A stretch of DNA of 64,000 bases from Streptomyces bauhiniae (GCF_004784475.1 NZ_SRRT01000002.1:496001-560000), one strand, 5' to 3'. Counted from the first letter of the stretch, positions 51,776-61,381 are shown. The notes: generated by a model from the letters alone, not told the origin. Numbers and translations are program-made.

Positions 51776-52723
51776 GTGACCGGCAGTACGTCGTGGAGCA
51801 TCGGGGAACTCGCCGCGCGGGCGGGCGTCACCGTGAAGACCGTCCGCTTCTACTCCGACCAGGGACTGCTGCCCGAGACCGGCCGCAGCTCCGGAGGCCA
51901 CCGCCGCTACGGCCCGGAAGCACTGGGCCGACTGCGGATGATCCGCTCCCTGCGCACCCTCGACCTGCCGGTACCGGACGTGGGCCGGGCGCTGGAGCGG
52001 GACGACGCGCTGGAGGGACTGGTCGCGGACCGCCTGCGCGAACTGCGGCCCCAGCTCAGCGCGCTGCGCTGGCGGGAAGCCGCGCTCCACCTCCTCACGG
52101 ACTGCTCGCCCGACGAGCGTGCCCGGCGGCTGGACCTCATCGGTGCCATGGGCCTCCCGCCCGACACCGACGTCCTCGCCCGCTTCTGGCGGCGCTGGCT
52201 CTTCCCGGCCCGGCTGCCGGCGCCCCTGCTGGCCGGGATCGTCGACACCGCGGTACCCCCGCCGCCCCACGACCCCACCCCGGCGCACGTCCTGGCCTTC
52301 GGGCGGCTGCGGGCGATCGTCACGGCGCCCTGCCCGCCGGGCCTTCTGGACCGGCCGCCCGCGCCGAAGCGGTTCAAGGACGGCTTCCGCTTCGCCGTTC
52401 TCTACTCCGGGCTCCAGGAGGCGTACGACCTCGCCGCACCGGAGCTGCGGGCCGGGCGTGCCCCGGCCGGGGGTGCGGCCCTGGACCGGTTCGTCGGTAC
52501 CTGGGCGGAGGCCGGGGGCGCCCGTGACAGCGCGGCGTTCCGGCGGCGGCTGACCGGGGTCCTCGCCGACGAGCCCCGTCTCGACCACTACTGGGAGGTG
52601 GTGTCCGAGCTGGCGACCCCGCCCGGCGCCCCACCGGAGCCGACGCCGGGCGCGGCCGAGGCGTGGCTGCGCGAGGCGCTCATTGGCACGGCCGACGACC
52701 CGGATGCGAGCGTGCCCGTATGA
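51776..52723 (+). CDS. MerR-family transcriptional regulator
   Basis: This 315-residue regulator has an N-terminal MerR HTH: SIGELAARAGVTVKTVRFYS, followed by PETGRSSGGHRRYGPEALGR. The long C-terminal effector domain (about 200 residues, helical) has WRRWLFPARLPAPLLAGIVD and GFRFAVLYSGLQEAYDLA. The length is longer than metal-binding MerR proteins, which suits a drug- or ligand-sensing TipA-like subgroup. The GTG has GGAGGAGG at an ideal distance. The TGA stop overlaps the ATG of the next gene. It is divergent from the double hydrolase gene. Confidence 0.85.
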   Translation: MTGSTSWSIGELAARAGVTVKTVRFYSDQGLLPETGRSSGGHRRYGPEALGRLRMIRSLRTLDLPVPDVGRALERDDALEGLVADRLRELRPQLSALRWREAALHLLTDCSPDERARRLDLIGAMGLPPDTDVLARFWRRWLFPARLPAPLLAGIVDTAVPPPPHDPTPAHVLAFGRLRAIVTAPCPPGLLDRPPAPKRFKDGFRFAVLYSGLQEAYDLAAPELRAGRAPAGGAALDRFVGTWAEAGGARDSAAFRRRLTGVLADEPRLDHYWEVVSELATPPGAPPEPTPGAAEAWLREALIGTADDPDASVPV

Positions 52724-53100
52724 ATGACCTCGGCGACGCACACCTGCGCACCTGGGCGCTGCGCTTCATGACCCTCCTCGCGGCCGACCCTTCGGACCAG
52801 CTCGCGTGGCTGGGCAGGCAGACCGTGGAGACGAGTTCCGTGGTCGAAGAGGTGCGGCAGCTCTGCCGGATCTGGGAGGGGCTGGTGGAGCGCGGGCTGG
52901 GCGATCCCGCAACTCTCGCCGACACGCGTGCCGTTGAGCGGCGGCTCGGTGAAATCGCGGACGCGCCCCACACCGGACTCTGGGCCGACGAGCTGGCCGT
53001 GGAGCCGGTGTGGGGCGAAGTCCGCCCACTTGCCCGCCAATTCCTCCTCACGGATCTGGGCGACTGGCACCAGCCGCTGCCGCCTGCGGATTCCCCCTAA
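52720..53100 (+). CDS. Hypothetical protein, 126 residues
   Basis: This 126-residue protein begins MNDLGDAHLRTWALRFMTLL and has ADTRAVERRLGEIADA and LARQFLLTDLGDWHQPLPP. It is mainly helical and acidic. I do not recognise the family. It overlaps the MerR stop by four bases (ATGA), so both are translationally coupled and it may modulate the regulator. Its 3' end overlaps the convergent receptor gene by four bases. Confidence 0.6.
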   Translation: MNDLGDAHLRTWALRFMTLLAADPSDQLAWLGRQTVETSSVVEEVRQLCRIWEGLVERGLGDPATLADTRAVERRLGEIADAPHTGLWADELAVEPVWGEVRPLARQFLLTDLGDWHQPLPPADSP

Positions 53101-56072
53101 GGACGCGGCTGTGGGGACGACGGGGCCTTTCGGTTTACGTCGCACTCCTTCTCCGTCAGGGGTTCCCGGTTGCCCGCGCGGCGGGAGCAGAGGACGGTGC
53201 GGTCGTAGTGGGCGCCGCCGGTGTTGGCGACGCGGACCAGGGAGATGGCGTAGTTGTCGCGGGTGCCGGGTTCGAGGCCCTGGTCGCGGGCGTTGTCGTG
53301 GGTGACGGCGGTGAAGTCGATGCGGCCGGTGGCGAGGTTGTCGATGTTGGTGCGCAGCAGGCCGGACCATGCCTCGGCCCGCCCGCGTGGCCGGCCGTCG
53401 CCGGTCGCGGCGCGGTAGAGCACCTCGGTCGCGTCGTGCATCAGCATCGTCTGTCCGTCGCTGAGCGCGCTGTCGGTCTGCGGGGTCGCCGCGCTCAGGC
53501 CGAGGATCTTCTCCTGCTCGGGGCCGAGTTTGCGCAGGTTGTTGACGAAGATGGTGCCCTGCTTCTTGGTGCCCGGGGCGGTGAGTACCAGGTGGTAGAG
53601 GGTGACGTTGGCGGCGACGCTGCTGCGCTCGGAGTCGAACCCGGCCTGGGAGAGGTCGTCCCCGGCGAGCACCGCGATCTGCTTGCCGTTGCAGCCGGGC
53701 TCGGAGGTGATGCCGTCCATCAGCGCGTTGACGTCCTCGGTGCGGCCCGCGAAGTAGACGACCCGGGGCACCTCGCCCTCCTGGCAGATCTGGTCGACCT
53801 GGCGGCCGAGGACCGGGCGGCCGTTGCTCAGTTCGTACCGTTCCAGCCGGTCGACGCGGTAGCCCACGTCGATGAGCATCCGGGCGCCGTGGTCCATCTG
53901 CTCGCGGGTGTAGCGGTCGTTGGTGACGGGGCTGCGGCCGAGGACGACGGCGCGGCCGGCGGTGCCGTAACCATGGGTGCCGGGTACGCGCAACTGGTCC
54001 GCCAGCAACCGCAGTTGCCGTACCTGCCACTGGTCCGTGGCGGCCAGGTTGAAGAAGTTGGGCTTGTCGAGCAGCCAGGTGCCGGAGTTGGTGCCGGAGA
54101 CGACGGGGAGTTCGGCCTCGCGCAGGGTCTCCAGCACCTGGTCGGTGTCGGTCATGTCGCGTCCGATGCCGACCACGCCGACGATCGTACGGTCGCGCCG
54201 CGCGACCTCCACGATCCGCTTGGCCATCGTGGCCTGACTGGCCATGTCCGTCCCGCCGTTGGCGACCAGCAGGCGCAGCTTCACCGGCTGGGAGGCGTTG
54301 TTGGCGTGCTGGGCGATGTAGGCGCCGCGCAACTCCTCGAAGCCCTTGACCAGTTGGTCGTCGTTCTTGCCCTCCGGGTCGGGTCCGCTGAGTGGACCCG
54401 CGTAGACCAGCGTGACGTAACTGCTGTTGCCGATCGCCGCGTTCTCCTCGCGGATGAGTTCCTGGAGCTGCCGTGCGACCGGGAAGGTGACCCCGCCGGT
54501 CGCCACGCCGACGCACTCGGGGCCCTTGCCACCCGGCGTCTCGACGCGGCGGGTGTCCTGGTTGGCGCCGCGCAGGTCGCTGGAGCAGTACTGGCTGGCC
54601 AGCCGGTGGTCGCGGACGCCGAGGCCGAGCCCGGTGGCCGCGAGCACGAGGGCCAGGGCGGGCAGCGACCACAGCCAGGTCCAGCGGGGGCGCCCGGTGG
54701 ACAGCCGGGAGCGGCGCGGGGAGCCGACGCCGAGGTCGGGGAGGGTCAGCAGCCCCTCCGGCAGCGGCACCCGCAGCACCCACGGCAGGGTGCGGCCCTC
54801 CAGGCTGGGCGACTGGCTGACCCGGCGGGCCCGGTTCCAGCTCGCGTACCAGGCGGGCAGGTCGGCGCCCGAGCCGTGGAGGTGGCTGGCGGCGGGCTCG
54901 GCCGCGTAGCTGCGCTCCAGCAGACCGATGTCCTCGTGCCGTACGGCGGCGATCACCAGCAGCGGGTCGAGTTCACTGCGGATGCTGCGGATGTCGCTGA
55001 TGGCGCGCAGGAGTTCGATCAGGCCGTTGTCGGGGGTGGCGTCGGGGAGGACGAGCACCGGCGGGGTGGGGCGCTTGCGGCCGCGCAGGTCGAGCGACCA
55101 GGCGCGGTGCGCGTCGCGCAGGTCCTCGCGCAGGGCGTGCACCCGCAACTGGAGGTGGCGGCGCTGGGCGTCCTCGTCGCCGCTGCCGGTGCGGTGCTCG
55201 TCGAGAAGGCCGCCGTCCTGGATGTCGCGTGCCACGGCGGCGACCCGCTGGCGCACCGCGCCCGGCGGCCAGAACCGCAGCAGGCGCCAGGTGAGGCCCT
55301 CGCCCCGGTCGGCGCGCGGGCCCTGGTTGAGGTAGGTGGTGCTGAGGAACCAGCGGACCTCGCGGCGCAGCCCGAGGAACACCGGCGCGCGTCCCGGCAG
55401 GATGCTCAGCGCGAGCAGCGCGGCCATCACCACGGCGAGGAACAGCAGCGTCACGTACCAGGGCTTGTCGGTGATGAGGACCGCGACGACCGCGATGAGC
55501 AGGGCGGGGACGGTACGGGAGGCGTCGGTGGCGGCGTCGCGCAGCCTGGCCGTCCACTGGATGCCGCCGGGGCGCCAGCCGGTGCGGTTCAGCCCGTGCA
55601 GCAGTTCGTCCGGCTCGGCGTCGGAGCCGGCCTCCCGTACGACGTTCTCTATGGCGAGGAGCAGCTCGCTGCGCGGGAAGGTGTACTGGCCGTACTGGCG
55701 TCCGCCGCCGCGCCAGGCGTGCGGCTCCACGTACGGCTCGCTCCCGGACCGGGCGGGCTTGCCGCCGAGCGCCTGGACGACCCGCAGGGCGCGCACCATG
55801 GGGCTGCCGCCGTCGGTGGGGTCGACGAGCGCGGACTGCCGGACGACGGCGAACGGCACGCCCCGCGACCGGAGTTCCTGCCGCAGCTCGGCGAGGCTGC
55901 CGCGTACCGCCTCGTCGCCCTCCGGTGATCCGCCGTCCGCGTACAGCACGAATTCCGGCAGCGCCATGGGGCTGCGGCGCCGGAACGCCTGGAAGATCGC
56001 GTCCAGCATCTCGATGAGACGCGGGGTGGTCGCGTAGTGCCGTCGGCTGTCTGCGCTGCCCAGGCGGGTCAC
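53097..56072 (-). CDS. Large membrane receptor with PBP-type sensor domain
   Basis: This 991-residue protein has an unusual layout. About residues 1-180 are a cytoplasmic region (LPEFVLYADGGSPEGDEAVR). Two hydrophobic helices follow (187-222). A second cytoplasmic part (240-460) has TPPVLVLPDATPDNGLIELL, and a third TM helix is at about 464-486. The C-terminal half (about 505-990) is a type I periplasmic-binding domain (Peripla_BP_6-like), with TFPVARQLQELIREENA and VVGIGRDMTDTDQVLETL. No ABC permease or kinase is adjacent. A GTG start with GAGGAG upstream is chosen; a longer start is possible. It is divergent from the phytochrome gene. Confidence 0.75.
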   Translation of the reverse strand: MTRLGSADSRRHYATTPRLIEMLDAIFQAFRRRSPMALPEFVLYADGGSPEGDEAVRGSLAELRQELRSRGVPFAVVRQSALVDPTDGGSPMVRALRVVQALGGKPARSGSEPYVEPHAWRGGGRQYGQYTFPRSELLLAIENVVREAGSDAEPDELLHGLNRTGWRPGGIQWTARLRDAATDASRTVPALLIAVVAVLITDKPWYVTLLFLAVVMAALLALSILPGRAPVFLGLRREVRWFLSTTYLNQGPRADRGEGLTWRLLRFWPPGAVRQRVAAVARDIQDGGLLDEHRTGSGDEDAQRRHLQLRVHALREDLRDAHRAWSLDLRGRKRPTPPVLVLPDATPDNGLIELLRAISDIRSIRSELDPLLVIAAVRHEDIGLLERSYAAEPAASHLHGSGADLPAWYASWNRARRVSQSPSLEGRTLPWVLRVPLPEGLLTLPDLGVGSPRRSRLSTGRPRWTWLWSLPALALVLAATGLGLGVRDHRLASQYCSSDLRGANQDTRRVETPGGKGPECVGVATGGVTFPVARQLQELIREENAAIGNSSYVTLVYAGPLSGPDPEGKNDDQLVKGFEELRGAYIAQHANNASQPVKLRLLVANGGTDMASQATMAKRIVEVARRDRTIVGVVGIGRDMTDTDQVLETLREAELPVVSGTNSGTWLLDKPNFFNLAATDQWQVRQLRLLADQLRVPGTHGYGTAGRAVVLGRSPVTNDRYTREQMDHGARMLIDVGYRVDRLERYELSNGRPVLGRQVDQICQEGEVPRVVYFAGRTEDVNALMDGITSEPGCNGKQIAVLAGDDLSQAGFDSERSSVAANVTLYHLVLTAPGTKKQGTIFVNNLRKLGPEQEKILGLSAATPQTDSALSDGQTMLMHDATEVLYRAATGDGRPRGRAEAWSGLLRTNIDNLATGRIDFTAVTHDNARDQGLEPGTRDNYAISLVRVANTGGAHYDRTVLCSRRAGNREPLTEKECDVNRKAPSSPQPRP

Positions 56073-56276
56073 CAACTCGTGCTCCTCAGGGTCGACTTCG
56101 TACTCCTTCCGGACAAGGAGTGGTGTGAAGTCTGCCCAGTTGGTGCGCCTGGCGAAGGAGAGTGGCACAAATGTGACCAGCCCGCAGCGGGACGGGCATC
56201 GGGGGACGGAAGCGGGCCTTCGGCGGGCGGCTTTGTCATCATTGCCCTTTCCCCGATCGAAAAGGGTGGGTCCCGT

Positions 56277-58589
56277 ATGGACGAGGACTGGTTGTCCCGG
56301 CGTGTGCGCAGCGCGGAGGCATCCGTTCCGGGTGGTTTCGACCTGTCGGCGTGCGTGACCGAGCGGATTCACCTGCTGGGCGGCGTGCAGTCGTACGGCA
56401 CCTTGCTGGCGGTGGACGCGGCGACCGGTCTGGTGGACACCGCCGCCGAGAACACCGGCGCGCTGCTCGGGCGGGACGCCGCCGAGCTGCTGGGGCGGCC
56501 GGTGACTCAGGTGCTGGACGCGGCGGACTGGGCGGAGGCGGTGGAGTCGGCCGTGGAGGGCGATTCGGTGGCCGTGGCCTTCCCGGTGACGGCCGGCGCG
56601 GAGCCGGTCCGGTCCTCCTTCGACCTCGGTGTGCACCGCCGGGACGGTCTGGTGATGCTGGAGTTCGAGCCGCGCGAACCGGGCGACACGCTCCGCTTCG
56701 CCGGCTTCTACCAGGGCGTCCGGCGTGCCCTGCGGCGGCTGCGCTCGGCCACCACGGTGCTGGACTGCTGCCGGGCGGCGGCCCGCGAGGTGCGGGCGCT
56801 GACGGGGTACGACCGGGTGGTGGCGTACCGCTTCGACGGGGCGGAGGGCCCCGGCGAGGTCGTCGCCGAGGACCTCGCCGAGGGACGGGAGCCGTGGCTG
56901 GGCCTGTGGTTCCCGGCGACGGACATCCCGCCGCAGGCCCGGCGGCTGTACGAGGAGAACTGGATCAGGGTGATCGCGGACGTGGACGACCCGACCGCCC
57001 GCCTGCTTCCCCCGGTCCGTCCGGCCACGGGTGAGCCGCTGGACCTGTCGGGGGCGGCGCTGCGTACCGTCTCGGAGTTCCATCTGGAGTATCTGCGCAA
57101 CATCGGGGTGCGGTCCTCGATGTCGGTGTCGCTGCTGCGGGAGGGGCGGCTGTGGGGGCTGATCGCCTGCCACGGGGACACGCCCACCCGGCTGGCGCCC
57201 GAGGTGCGCTCCGCGTGCGAGCTGTTCGGGGTGGCGTTCTCCATGCAACTGGCCGCCATCGAGGAGCGGGAGCGGGCCGACGCACTGACGCGCTCCGGGC
57301 GGGACGCGTCGGCGGTGGCCGAGCTGCTGGACGCCGACGTCGACGGCTCGCTGCTGCGGCACGAGGCGGAGCTGCGGCAACTGGTCGACGCCGACGGCGT
57401 ACTGCTGGTACGTGGCGGACGGGCGTCCGGGGCGGGCCTGGCGGTCCCCTCGGAGCTGGCCGCCGCGCTCGGCCGGTACGCGGCGCGGCTGCGCTCCGGT
57501 GAGGTGTGGGCGACGGACCGGCTGGGCGAGCTGCTGGCTGACGACGGCGTGGACGTGCCCCTCACGGCGGACGGTCCGGCCGGGGCGCTGATGCTGCCGC
57601 TGAGCCCGGACGGCGACTACCTGGCGTGGCTGCGCGCGGAACGGCCGCTCCCCCGCGCCTGGGCGGCCGACCCGGCTCGGCCGGTGCTGGTGGGTCCGCG
57701 CGGCGAACGGCTGACCCCGCGGGGCTCGGGCGCGGTCTTCCGGTCGATGATGCGGGGCCGCAGCCTGCCGTGGAGCACCCGGGACGAGGCCGCCGCACTC
57801 GAGATGGGCCGCCTGTTCACCCGGCTCGTACTCCGGCACGCCGACGAACTGACCGCGCTCAACGACGAGTTGCGGCTGACCAACCTGGACCTGGATTCCT
57901 TCGCCCATGTCGCCGCGCACGACCTCAAGGAGCCGCTGCGGGGCATCGCCAACGCCGTCACCTTCACCCTGGAGGACGCGGCGGACGGCCTGGACGCGAC
58001 CAGCGTGCGCCGGCTGGAGACGATGCGGCGGCTGGCCGGGCGCATGGACGACCTGCTCAACTCCCTGCTGCACTACGCCCGGATGGGCCGGGCGGGGCTG
58101 ATGCGCACCGACGTCTCGCTCGACGAGATCCTGGACCGCGCGCTGGAGGTGGCAGGCCCCCGCCTGGCCGAGGAGGGCGTGGCGGTACTGCGTCCCGAGC
58201 CGCTCCCCCGGGTGAGCGCCGACCCGGACCGGGTCTACGAGATCCTGCTGAACCTCCTGGTCAACGCCGCGAAGTACGCCGCCGACCGGCCCGACCGCAC
58301 GGTGGAGGTCACCATGGAGGACGCCGTGCCGCCGGGCGCGGATACGCCGGTGCCCGCGGTGGTGGTGCGCGACAACGGGATCGGCATCGCGGCGGAGCTG
58401 CACGAGGAGGTCTTCGACCTGTTCCGGCGGCTGCACGCCCCGCAGGAGCACGGGGGCGGCACGGGGGTGGGCCTCGCCGTGGTCAAGCGCATCGTGGAGC
58501 GCCACGAGGGCCGGCTCTGGCTGCGCAGCGCCCCCGGCGAGGGCGCCGCCTTCTACTTCACGCTCGGCGAGGAGGGGCCGGCGGACTGA
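56277..58589 (+). CDS. Bacteriophytochrome histidine kinase
   Basis: This 770-residue protein has PAS-GAF-PHY-HisKA-HATPase order. Cys26 in ACVTERIHLLGGVQSYG is at the position where bacteriophytochromes bind biliverdin. The GAF motif PATDIP (213-218, with Asp216) and the chromophore-contact His269 and His299 (in LIACHG) are present. PHY has PRGSG and RGRSLPWS; the usual PRxSF tongue motif is altered. The phospho-acceptor is His548 (VAAHDLKEPLRG), and the ATPase has NLLVNAAKYAADRP and DNGIGI. No heme oxygenase gene is in the window. The response regulator gene converges and overlaps by 37 bases. Confidence 0.92.
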   Translation: MDEDWLSRRVRSAEASVPGGFDLSACVTERIHLLGGVQSYGTLLAVDAATGLVDTAAENTGALLGRDAAELLGRPVTQVLDAADWAEAVESAVEGDSVAVAFPVTAGAEPVRSSFDLGVHRRDGLVMLEFEPREPGDTLRFAGFYQGVRRALRRLRSATTVLDCCRAAAREVRALTGYDRVVAYRFDGAEGPGEVVAEDLAEGREPWLGLWFPATDIPPQARRLYEENWIRVIADVDDPTARLLPPVRPATGEPLDLSGAALRTVSEFHLEYLRNIGVRSSMSVSLLREGRLWGLIACHGDTPTRLAPEVRSACELFGVAFSMQLAAIEERERADALTRSGRDASAVAELLDADVDGSLLRHEAELRQLVDADGVLLVRGGRASGAGLAVPSELAAALGRYAARLRSGEVWATDRLGELLADDGVDVPLTADGPAGALMLPLSPDGDYLAWLRAERPLPRAWAADPARPVLVGPRGERLTPRGSGAVFRSMMRGRSLPWSTRDEAAALEMGRLFTRLVLRHADELTALNDELRLTNLDLDSFAHVAAHDLKEPLRGIANAVTFTLEDAADGLDATSVRRLETMRRLAGRMDDLLNSLLHYARMGRAGLMRTDVSLDEILDRALEVAGPRLAEEGVAVLRPEPLPRVSADPDRVYEILLNLLVNAAKYAADRPDRTVEVTMEDAVPPGADTPVPAVVVRDNGIGIAAELHEEVFDLFRRLHAPQEHGGGTGVGLAVVKRIVERHEGRLWLRSAPGEGAAFYFTLGEEGPAD

Positions 58590-59017
58590 CCCCTGTTCTG
58601 CTGCCAGTAGTCCAGGGCGCCCTTGAGGACGGTACGGAAGAGCTCGAAGTTGAGCGGCTTGTAGATGTAGCTGTCCGCGCCGGCGGCGTAGCAGGCGTCG
58701 ACCTCGGCCGGGGCGGTGGAGGAGGTGAAGACCACCACGGTCATCTCCGCCAGCTCCGGCCGGGCGCGCAGCGACTTCAGCACCGCGAAGCCGCTCATGC
58801 CGGGCATGTTGAGGTCGAGCAGCACGATGCCGGGTACCTCGGGGGCGGCCAGCAGCCGGTCGACCAGGCCCTCGCCCTGCGAGGTGAACTCCAGCCGCAG
58901 GTGGGGGTGGGTGCGGGACACGGCGCGCTCGATGGCCTCCGCGTCCTCCTGCGAGTCCTCCAGGACGAGGACGCGCCGCATGTCGAGCGGCCTCGCGAGG
59001 GCGTGCTCCGGTGTCAT
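58553..59017 (-). CDS. Single-domain response regulator
   Basis: This 154-residue receiver-only protein has MRRVLVLEDSQEDAEAIERA with acidic residues, the phosphorylation Asp68 in GIVLLDLNMPGMSG, and Thr and Lys in VVVFTSSTAPAEVD and YIYKPLNFELF. It lacks an output domain, like Rcp1/BphR partners of phytochromes. Its end overlaps the phytochrome gene's end by 37 bases, so it is a natural partner even though it is on the other strand. It overlaps the PP2C gene's stop by four bases (ATGA), so they are coupled. Both suggest a phosphorelay linking light sensing with the phosphatase. Confidence 0.88.
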   Translation of the reverse strand: MTPEHALARPLDMRRVLVLEDSQEDAEAIERAVSRTHPHLRLEFTSQGEGLVDRLLAAPEVPGIVLLDLNMPGMSGFAVLKSLRARPELAEMTVVVFTSSTAPAEVDACYAAGADSYIYKPLNFELFRTVLKGALDYWQQNRGQSAGPSSPSVK

Positions 59018-60798
59018 CGCTGTCCTCTCACCCGTGCGATCAGCACGGCCGTGTCGTCGTCGCCCAGGTGCCGGAACGCCGAGGCGGCCGCCACGATCCC
59101 GGCGGCCGGGTCCTCACCGCCCGCCAACTCCCGTACGGCGGCGGGCAGATGTTCCTCGAAATGGGTGCCGTCGGCCGACCGTGCCTCGATCAGACCGTCG
59201 GTGAACATCATCACGGCGTCCCCTTCGCCGAGCCGCATCCGCACGGACTCGTACGAGGTGCCGGGGACCACGCCGAGGAGCAGGCCGTGCGCGGGCACCT
59301 CGGTGACCTCGCCGTCGGCGCGGCGGAGCAGCGGGAAGGGGTGCCCGGCGGCGGCGATCTCGGCGTCCCAGCCGCCGTCGACGGGGGTGAGCACCGCGAC
59401 CAGGGCGGTGACGAAGCGGGACGCCCGCTCGTCGGTGAGCACCCGGTTCAGCCTGCTCAGCGCGGGGCCGGGCCGGGTGCCGTCCTCCAGCAGGGTGCGC
59501 AGGGTGTGCCGGGCCAGCGCGGTGAAGGCGGCCGCCTCGGCGCCGCGTCCGCACACGTCGCCGATGAACAGCGCGACCTTGCCGCCGGCTGCGACCACGT
59601 CGTAGAAGTCGCCGCCGACGTCGAGGCTGGTGTCCCCCACCTCGTAGGCGGCGCTCAGTTCCAGCCCGGCGACCTCGGGCAGCGCGCGGGGCAGCAGATG
59701 GTGCTGCAACAGCCGTACGTGCTCGCGCCGTTGGGCGTAGAGGGTGGTGGTGTCGATGGCGAGGGCGGCGCGGCCGGCCAGGTTCTCCAGGGTGCGCGGG
59801 TCGGCGATGCCGTCGTCCTCGCGGCCGTAGAGGAAGGTCAGGGTGCCCAGGGTGCGGCCGCGGGCGCGCAGCGGACTGACGCTGAGCGCGGACACGGCGA
59901 AGGCGGGGTCGGCAGCGTCCGGGGCGAAGGGGCCGCCCGCCAGGTCGGCGCCGCGCAGCACCACGCTGTCGCGGCGGGTCGCGCCGGCGCACAGGGTGGC
60001 GTCCAGCCAGGCGTCGTCGTGCGCGATCCCGGCGAGCCGTTCCTGCGCGGTGACCGCGACATGGGCCACCGCGACCGGCTCCAGTCGCCCGTCGGGACGG
60101 AAGAGGTGCACCGCGCAGCCCTCGGCCACGGCGGGTACGGCGAGCCGGGCCACCCGGCCGAGGGTCTCCTGTACGTCGAGGCTGGCGTCCATCTGGAGCG
60201 ACGCCTCGGCCAGGAAGGCGTCCCGCGCCTGCCGCCGCTCGTCCGAACGCGCCGCGAGTATGCGTTCGTTGCTGGCCATCAGCACATCGGCCACCTGCGC
60301 GAGCTGCTCCCCCAGCCGCTCGACGGTCGCCGCGTCGGGCAGGTTCTCCAGTCCGACCCAGAGCCCGGCGGTGTCACCGGTGGCCAGCGGGAAGACGCAC
60401 TCCAGCACCACGGCGGCCTTGGAGTCGAGCAGCGGCCCCGCCACCAGGGCGAGGTCGGCCCGCTCCGGCCCGGTCAGGTCGTACACGCGGGACAGCGGGC
60501 CGCTGCCGGCGTCCGGAGTAGGCGGGAGGCCGGGGCCGCCGGGCCAGTCGGGTGCCGTGGGGAGCCAGGTGACGGGGTCCTCGCAGCCCGCCGACAGCAT
60601 GCGCATGTACTGAGGTTCGCCTACGCCCCAGCGGGCCCCCACCGCGACGGCCGCGCCGGGGAGCTGGATCAGTGCACGGTACACCTGTACCGCTATGCCC
60701 GTGACGTCCTCGACGGCCATGGCGTTCAGCCAGAGCTGGTGCAGCCATCGCCACCAGGCACCGGGCGCCTGGCGGGACGGACTCGCCGGAGTGTTCAC
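59014..60798 (-). CDS. GAF-PP2C serine phosphatase (SpoIIE-type)
   Basis: This 594-residue protein has a helical N-terminus, a GAF domain (about residues 210-370, ETLGRVARLAVPAVAEGCAV), and a PP2C/SpoIIE domain (about 370-594). The metal-binding acids are in DVGGDFYDVVAA, FIGDVCGRGAEAAAFT and VMMFTDGLIEAR, and DDDTAVLIAR ends the domain. It should dephosphorylate STAS-type anti-anti-sigma proteins. I chose the GTG at 60798 because TGGAGAG precedes it; an upstream ATG lacks a site. Its stop overlaps the response regulator start. Confidence 0.88.
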   Translation of the reverse strand: MNTPASPSRQAPGAWWRWLHQLWLNAMAVEDVTGIAVQVYRALIQLPGAAVAVGARWGVGEPQYMRMLSAGCEDPVTWLPTAPDWPGGPGLPPTPDAGSGPLSRVYDLTGPERADLALVAGPLLDSKAAVVLECVFPLATGDTAGLWVGLENLPDAATVERLGEQLAQVADVLMASNERILAARSDERRQARDAFLAEASLQMDASLDVQETLGRVARLAVPAVAEGCAVHLFRPDGRLEPVAVAHVAVTAQERLAGIAHDDAWLDATLCAGATRRDSVVLRGADLAGGPFAPDAADPAFAVSALSVSPLRARGRTLGTLTFLYGREDDGIADPRTLENLAGRAALAIDTTTLYAQRREHVRLLQHHLLPRALPEVAGLELSAAYEVGDTSLDVGGDFYDVVAAGGKVALFIGDVCGRGAEAAAFTALARHTLRTLLEDGTRPGPALSRLNRVLTDERASRFVTALVAVLTPVDGGWDAEIAAAGHPFPLLRRADGEVTEVPAHGLLLGVVPGTSYESVRMRLGEGDAVMMFTDGLIEARSADGTHFEEHLPAAVRELAGGEDPAAGIVAAASAFRHLGDDDTAVLIARVRGQR

Positions 60799-61063
60799 GC
60801 AGGTCTCTCCATGGGTCCCCATGCTAGGCGCAGCGGTCACCGGGACACCGGACGGGGTGCTCGCCCGGAAAACGCACGGAATTCCCCGGAGGGAAATCCT
60901 GCGGCCACGGAAAGGGCGGGTGTCACGATTTCATACAGCCCTTGGTGACGAATGGGCAACGATTCAAGAATGGCCGGGCACGAAAGAACGGCGTGCGGCG
61001 AAACCTCACACCTGAGCGGTGCGGGTTCCGCTGCACGCCGTTCCTCCGGAACGCGCCGCGGAT
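60799..61063. other. Intergenic region with one long-loop hairpin
   Basis: A perfect 11-bp repeat (60986-60996 with 61033-61043, GAACGGCGTGC type) has a loop of 36 bases. It lies just before the end of the csbD-like gene on the reverse strand, where it could end that transcript. No gene is evident in the remaining sequence, which should carry the PP2C promoter. Confidence 0.5.
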
Positions 61064-61237
61064 TCAGTCCTTGGCGGCGTCCTTCAGCTTCTCCTTGGCC
61101 TGGCGGGCGTCGCCCGTGGCCTGCTCGGCGCGGCCCTCGGCGGTCAGCTTCTCGTTACCCACCCCGCGGCCCGCGGCCTCCTTGACCTTGCCGCTCGCCT
61201 GCTCGGTCGTGGCCTTGGCCTTCTCGCTGGCGCTCAT
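61064..61237 (-). CDS. CsbD-family stress protein
   Basis: This 57-residue, Ala/Lys/Glu-rich protein has the CsbD signature: MSASEKAKATTEQASGKVKE, then GNEKLTAEGRAEQATGDARQ. The family is induced in Bacillus by the general stress factor sigma-B; the biochemical role is unknown. The ATG has GAGAGGTGAG upstream. It is divergent from a small hydrophobic protein gene, and the SRPBCC and small membrane genes that follow also look stress-related. Confidence 0.85.
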   Translation of the reverse strand: MSASEKAKATTEQASGKVKEAAGRGVGNEKLTAEGRAEQATGDARQAKEKLKDAAKD

Positions 61238-61381
61238 GCCGCTCACCTCTCGCTGTGCCGCTGTTGCCTGACGAGAAGGCGGATGACCGCGCATCGGGCC
61301 CGTAAACCCCGTGAACCAGATGTAATTCATGTGTGTGCGCGGCGAGGATGCGGGCATTCGGCGGTCAGGAGGTTGATAAAC

